Below, piece after piece: positions 59,110 to 64,000 of a DNA stretch of 64,000 bases (its first letter is position 1; each line of letters begins with the position of its first letter). A program made the position numbers and the translations under genes. Origin of the DNA: Epinephelus fuscoguttatus (Eukaryota > Chordata > Actinopteri > Perciformes > Serranidae); contig NC_064761.1 in NCBI RefSeq assembly GCF_011397635.1, forward strand, positions 23,787,643-23,851,642, given 5' to 3'. The notes below the pieces were generated by a model. That model made no database searches. It saw nothing but the letters and a program-made list of their open reading frames with translations, and had not been told where the DNA came from.

Positions 59110-60420
59110 AGTGTACAAAGTAATTGCTTCAAATGAAAGAGCCAGGCAATAACGTGCTACAGATTTCTCTCGGGGGTGTGCAAGATTCACAGCATGTACA
59201 GTATAACAAAAAGAACGTGCAGTGTACACAGATCATTGTCCAGAAAGATGTGCGCTACAGTAACACAATGTGAAGATGTTAATGTAACATGTAAGTAGGG
59301 GTCCCAGGCCTTGCTGCTGAGGCCAGCTGCAGATGGGGAGAAACAGTTTTTGTGTCATGAGGTTTTAGTCCTGGTGAAACTATTGTTTCACATCTCATAG
59401 TAAAGTGGTCCGTGGATTCATGTTTTGAAGCCTCAATTTTGACATTTTGACCATTGCCATCTTGGATTTTTGATGCCAGAAATGCCCATTTTTAGATGAA
59501 AGAGTGACGCTATGGAGAAGCAAGGGGTCAATCTGACTAAGAGCCTGAGGATACTTTCTGCAGAAAGCCCCTAATTATGCATAACTTTACTCCTTAATCA
59601 AATTTAAACGGTCCGCGTGGTGCCTAACGACGCCCCTCAGCTGTTGTAGAATCACAGTAAACCACAGTCTCATGTGGCTTATTGCTTAAGTTTACCTCAT
59701 GTCAGTAACATGAGTTTATTATATTATGTGTTAACCGAGAAGTTTAACATGCCAAAGTCATAAATTCTGTGAACATCAAAACACTGCCTGGGAGATATTA
59801 GGAATCTTGGAAGGCCTTAAAAAGGCTGTAAAATAACAGCTACAGAACTACTGAAAGGACGTCTCTAATTTGGAATAACAAATTGTGAGTAAAACTAATC
59901 TGACTGAGGATTTTAAGGCCAAAACCGATATTAATATGGTCATTTCGACTGGAGGAATATCCATCAGATCTGAGAGGAGGTGTTCAGAACCACTATCCCT
60001 CTCAAGTTTCAATGTTTTATCTATGCAGTATTTCACAAGAGATAAACTCCAAAGGTAGAACCCTTTTGTCAAGTCTGCTGGCTGCATCCAAAAAGCCGTA
60101 ACTCTTAAGTGGCTGAAGCCCTGAGCTCCCTCAGTTGAGGATTGGATAGACATAATATATCAAATATATACAATGGAGAAAGTAGCATATTGCCTCAGAA
60201 TACAACAAGATGAATTCACCAGATATAGTCAAGGTGGACTGACTTTATTAAATACCAAAGAGAAGACTTTATGTAAAACACCTGTGCATATTTTGAATGC
60301 TACCATTCCTCCCACCTGTTCTGTAGTGTTCATAGTTTTGTTTGGTACCAACAATTAATGCTTGTAAAATGGGGCCATTGGTGAAGGAACTCAATAAATT
60401 TTCATTTGGAAATATATATA
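59110..60420. other. Non-coding DNA, nothing firmly recognised
   Basis: 59390-59640 may be a fragment of a dispersed repeat. Frames such as 59848-60153 (-) lack domains. Confidence 0.45.
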
Positions 60421-62046
60421 CAGTACAGGCCAAAAGTTTGGACACACCTTCTCATTCAATGCGTTTTCTTTATTTTCATGACTATTTACATTGTAGATTC
60501 TCACTGAAGGCATCAAAACTATGAATGAACACATGTGGAGTTATGTACTTAACAAAAAAGGTGAAATAACTGAAAATATGTTTTATATTCTAGTTTCTTC
60601 AAAATAGCCACCCTTTGCTCTGATTACTGCTTTGCACACTCTTGGCATTCTCTCGATGAGCTTCAAGAGGTAGTCATCTGAAATGGTTTCCACTTCACAG
60701 GTGTGCCTTATCAGGGTTAATTAGTGGAATTTCTTGCTTTATCAATGGGGTTGGGACCATCAGTTGTGTTGTGCAGAAGTCAGGTTAATACACAGCCGAC
60801 AGCCCTATTGGACAACTGTTAAAATTCATATTATGGCAAGAACCAATCAGCTAACTAAAGAAAAACGAGTGGCCATCATTACTTTAAGAAATGAAGGTCA
60901 GTCAGTCTGGAAAACTGCAAAAACTTTAAATGTGTCCCCAAGTGGAGTCGCAAAAACCATCAAGCGCTACAACGAAACTGGCACACATGAGGACCGACCC
61001 AGGAAAGGAAGACCAAGAGTCACCTCTGCTTCTGAGGATGAGTTCATCCGAGTCACCAGCCTCAGAAATCGCAAGTTAACAGCAGCTCAGATCAGAGACC
61101 AGATGAATGCCACACAGAGTTCTAGCAGCAGACCCATCTCTAGAACAACTGTTAAGAGGAGACTGCGCGAATCAGGCCTTCATGGTCAAATAGCTGCTAG
61201 GAAACCACTGCTAAGGAGAGGCAACAAGCAGAAGAGATTTGTTTGGGCCAAGAAACACAAGGAATGGACATTAGACCAGTGGAAATCTGTGCTTTGGTCT
61301 GATGAGTCCAAATTTGAGATCTTTGGTTCCAACCGCCGTGTCTTTGTGAGACGCAGAAAAGGTGAACGGATGGATTCCACATGCCTGGTTCCCACTGTGA
61401 AGCATGGAGGAGGAGGTGTGATGGTGTGGGGATGTTTTGCTGGTGACACTGTTGGGGATTTATTCAAAATTGAAGGCACACTGAACCAGCATGGCTACCA
61501 CAGCATCCTGCAGCGACATGCCATCCCATCCGGTTTGCGTTTAGTTGGACGATCATTTATTTTTCAACAGGACAATGACCCCAAACACACCTCCAGGCTG
61601 TGTAAGGGCTATTTGACCAAGAAGGAGAGTGATGGAGTGCTGCGGCAGATGACCTGGCCTCCACAGTCACCGGACCTGAACCCAATCGAGATGGTTTGGG
61701 GTGAGCTGGACCGCAGAGTGAAGGCAAAGGGGCCAACAAGTGCTAAACACCTCTGGGAACTCCTTCAAGACTGTTGGAAAACCATTTCAGGTGACTACCT
61801 CTTGAAGCTCATGGAGAGAATGCCAAGAGTGTGCAAAGCAGTAATCAGAGCAAAGGGTGGCTATTTTGAAGAAACTAGAATATAAAACATGTTTTCAGTT
61901 ATTTCACCTTTTTTTGTTAAGTACATAACTCCACATGTGTTCATTCATAGTTCTGATGCCTTCAGTGAGAATCTACAATGTAAATAGTCATGAAAATAAA
62001 GAAAACGCATTGAATGAGAAGATGTGTCCAAACTTTTGGCCTGTAC

Positions 62047-62048
<2 letters not shown>
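60421..62048 (+). mobile_element. Full-length Tc1-type transposon (DD38E, Intruder-like)
   Basis: Both ends are present: CAGTACAGGCCAAAAGTTTG at the left and CTTTTGGCCTGTACTG at the right, with TA immediately to the left. The right flank is TG, next to a TA microsatellite, so the second TA may have mutated. The terminal inverted repeats are long: about 270 bp pair between 60421-60693 and 61776-62048 with few mismatches. The right arm includes the end of the transposase gene. With an intact ORF and both ends, this copy is recent and possibly mobile. Confidence 0.9.
60833..61885 (+). CDS. Tc1-type transposase, intact, 350 aa
   Basis: Catalyses cut-and-paste transposition at TA sites in the nucleus. 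Residues 1-110 form the paired helix-turn-helix DNA-binding region (MARTNQLTKEKRVAII, then SPSGVAKTIKRY), with an AT-hook-like GRPR at 59-62 between the two subdomains. The catalytic domain has WSDESKFEIF (Asp157), HGGGGVMVWGCF (the glycine-rich box), FQQDNDPKHTS (Asp247) and SPDLNPIEMVWGEL (Glu286). Thirty-eight residues separate the second Asp from the Glu, instead of the 34 of classical Tc1, because of extra residues around KKESDGVLRQM. The start at 60833 was chosen because family members begin MARTNQ-like; the frame is open 33 codons further upstream, but that lies in the terminal repeat. The last ~35 codons lie in the right inverted repeat. No stop, frameshift or lost catalytic residue. 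Confidence 0.92.
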   Translation: MARTNQLTKEKRVAIITLRNEGQSVWKTAKTLNVSPSGVAKTIKRYNETGTHEDRPRKGRPRVTSASEDEFIRVTSLRNRKLTAAQIRDQMNATQSSSSRPISRTTVKRRLRESGLHGQIAARKPLLRRGNKQKRFVWAKKHKEWTLDQWKSVLWSDESKFEIFGSNRRVFVRRRKGERMDSTCLVPTVKHGGGGVMVWGCFAGDTVGDLFKIEGTLNQHGYHSILQRHAIPSGLRLVGRSFIFQQDNDPKHTSRLCKGYLTKKESDGVLRQMTWPPQSPDLNPIEMVWGELDRRVKAKGPTSAKHLWELLQDCWKTISGDYLLKLMERMPRVCKAVIRAKGGYFEETRI

Positions 62049-62049
<1 letters not shown>

Positions 62050-62078
<29 letters not shown>

Positions 62079-62085
62079 CACTGTA
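62050..62085. repeat. (TA)n microsatellite abutting the transposon
   Basis: TGTGTATATA running into about 12 TA units directly beside the right end of the Tc1 element. A short TA run (60411-60420) also precedes the left end, so the element probably inserted into a TA repeat. Confidence 0.9.
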
Positions 62086-62089
62086 TATA

Positions 62090-62760
62090 ATGACTAAAAA
62101 AACAAACTTTGAATGGGCATATCTCATGCCCCGTATGTCGTAGAGACATGAAACTTTGCACAGAGATGCCTCTCCTCATGAGGAACAAATTTGCCTCAAG
62201 AACCCATAACTTCGGGTTATACAGATTTTCCGCCATTTTGAATTTTTTGAAAAACACTTCAAATCGATCTCGTCCTAGGAAGTTTGACCAATCTCCATGA
62301 AACTCGGTGAACATAATCTAGGGACCAATATCTAAAGTTCCCTCTTGGCAAAAGTTGGAAAACTTACTAAAACTGAGCTTCTATAAGGTAACGAATATTG
62401 CGGAGGGCGTGGCTCATCGCATAAAGGTGTATAACATCTCAAGGGTTTCACCAATCACCATGCAACTTTGTAGGCATATGACCACACATAATCTGAGGGG
62501 ACCCCTCCATTATTGACCCCATCAAACAAAATGGGGGCGCTAGAGAGCTAATTTCTTATCTAGACCTAACCGCCATATCGATTTTTACTAAACTTGGTAG
62601 ATATGTAGAACAGGACGCCTCAAAGTGACTGGAGAGATTTAACTGTAATTGGCAACTGGGTGGCGCTATAACAACAGAAAAATGCTTAAAAATGGCTAAA
62701 ATGCAACCGATCGCTGTGGCTCCCCCTGTGGCCGAATGTTGTTGTTTTTTTCTAATTTTT
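62090..62760. repeat. Fish interspersed repeat ('catgaaactttgcac' family)
   Basis: Contains 'gagacatgaaactttgcac', 'tccatgaaactcggtgaac' and 'accatgcaactttgtagg', related sub-blocks spaced along the element, plus 'gggtggcgctataac'. I recall these as a high-copy fish repeat with internally similar units. No transposase or terminal repeats. Confidence 0.5.
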
Positions 62761-62764
62761 GGTA

Positions 62765-63995
62765 TGACTAAGTCATGGTATGGTATGCTGCACTCAGTGG
62801 GTATGGACTAGTTTTCCAATGTTTGTCAACAGAATAAGTCACAAGTAAAATGTATTTATACAGTTATAAAACATATATTTGGTTTATCTGTACTTGAATT
62901 TCTTGTCATTTATTGGCTGACTTTACCCCAATTAGTTAGTTTACCCCAATAGCTGACTGGTGATCATATCGACTATCAACGTTTGAAGAGACAGTTGTTT
63001 TTTTCCAGCCAGTGTTAAGGACCTGAATTGTTTAAAATACTTAGACAAGAGTTTATAACAGTGGTGTGTGTGGGTGTGTGTATTAACACTTGTAGTATTA
63101 ATGGGGCAGTATGTATGTATACCAATCATAGTAAATCAGGGTTTCTGTGGCCAGTGTCTCTCCAGCAGAACTCTCAGCAGAGATGAGTGGGTGGCCCAGG
63201 CTGCTGGACGGGGTGTTGTGCCAGGGCTGGACTGGCAGCCTCTCTGGGGCAGACGGAGGAAGTGGCACTGCCATGGGGGTGGTTGTACTGCTATCCCTGT
63301 GAGATGTAGTTTGAATGTTTTGAGGCATCAAAGACTTTCATAAAGTCATATCACCAGCAGATGTCTCTTGGTTATCTGTTCCTTTTGTTACATTTGGCAA
63401 TCACAGCCATTGTTTTAATTAATTTATTGCATCAACGTTGGAGTAGGAGTTTAGATTAGGTACAACGAGGTGAGAGGGGCAGCATCGTGGATCTGCGGTT
63501 TGCAAAATCCACCAGCCTGGGTGCTTTGGTTTCTTCCCCCAGTCCAAAGACATGCACTGCAGATGAACTGGTCTCTCTAAATTGGCCATAGCTATAAGTG
63601 TGTCTATTCATGTATCAGCTCTGTGACAGTCCGGTGGCTAATCACTCGAAGTCTTGTTTAACTGGTGAATTTTCTTTACAAAAAAAAAAACCCCACTCCA
63701 TCTGTGGTCAGTGTTTACTTTGCTAACCCAGTTATCAAATTTGAATAACAAAGACTTGTTTTTCAACTTCTGAGATAATCTCAGACCCAAAGCATAACTT
63801 ACTTGTCATCCTTAAAGCCATGCATGCACAAAGCTCACTTGACAGAAATGAGCAAATATGACCACAGAGAAACAGAGAAACAGTACAGATGGATGATTGT
63901 TTTGTTGAGCCTAAAATTGAGCACAAGCCACAGAGACAGTGAGGCACAGAGAGAGCATGAGACACAAAGAAAAGACAGAGTGAGCCATAATGTAT
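62765..63995. other. Non-coding DNA with one repeat fragment
   Basis: 63515-63605 ('cccccagtccaaagacatgc', then 'ctctaaattggccatag') is a fragment of a common fish dispersed repeat. An A-run lies at 63679-63691. No gene is supported. Frames at 63068-63343 and 63735-63965 have no domain. Confidence 0.45.
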
Positions 63996-64000
63996 TTTCA

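Noticed and set aside
60734..60832. Upstream extension of the transposase by 33 codons
   Set aside because: It lies between the terminal repeat and the usual MARTNQ-like start, and the extra residues resemble no part of the family.
1..64000. CRISPR arrays, operons, prophage, LTR retrovirus or rRNA genes
   Set aside because: No regularly spaced direct repeats with unique spacers, no paired long terminal repeats with gag/pol, and no ribosomal RNA sequence seen; the content is vertebrate nuclear DNA.

Overview
The window reads as nuclear DNA from a ray-finned fish, probably a spiny-rayed teleost. It is AT-rich and mostly intergenic or intronic. It is packed with repeats typical of teleosts: Tc1-type transposons, short non-autonomous hAT-like elements, a TTAA-flanked foldback element, LINE 3' ends, a tRNA-derived SINE and long (CA)n/(GT)n microsatellites. 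There are no operons, Shine-Dalgarno sites or CRISPR arrays. All genes described here have GT-AG introns or belong to transposons. Family names come from recognition by eye, since no search could be run.

Host genes. The one clear host gene is a Pim-like serine/threonine kinase on the + strand. Six exons at 48861-50230 carry a complete kinase domain, and a likely N-terminal exon lies at 48147-48283. Its start codon was not found. About 6 kb upstream, 41825-42635 holds a nearly identical, inverted, truncated copy of three of its exons. On the - strand, 19388-19539 looks like the last coding exon of a gene I do not recognise. A possible preceding 55-nt exon lies at 21716-21770. A weaker exon candidate lies at 53884-53980 (-).

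Mobile elements. A full-length Tc1-type transposon at 60421-62048 has an intact 350-aa transposase whose catalytic spacing is DD38E. A second, truncated Tc1 fossil lies at 43199-44252 (-). LINE remnants fall into two groups. One has an RTE/Rex3-like C-terminus with a GATG-type tail (45205-45842 +; 35662-36400 -). The other is L2/Rex1-like (6355-6890, 27412-28145, 50279-50470, 50471-50760, 55245-56640). Several non-autonomous hAT-like elements can be delimited by 6- to 8-bp target duplications: 232-728, 8775-9203, 11578-12324, 22689-23450, 32229-32542 and 35072-35466. Nested insertions occur at 1-825, 32066-32700, 35662-36400 and 55245-56640. A 628-bp near-perfect foldback element occupies 26774-27401.

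Layout. 1-19 kb: repeats in non-coding DNA. 19-22 kb: 3' end of the unidentified - strand gene. 22-41 kb: dense DNA transposons and LINE remnants. 41.8-50.8 kb: the Pim-like gene, its inverted partial copy and the elements between them. 51-60 kb: non-coding DNA with a G-rich tract, an interrupted LINE and a SINE. 60.4-62.0 kb: the intact Tc1. 62-64 kb: further repeats.
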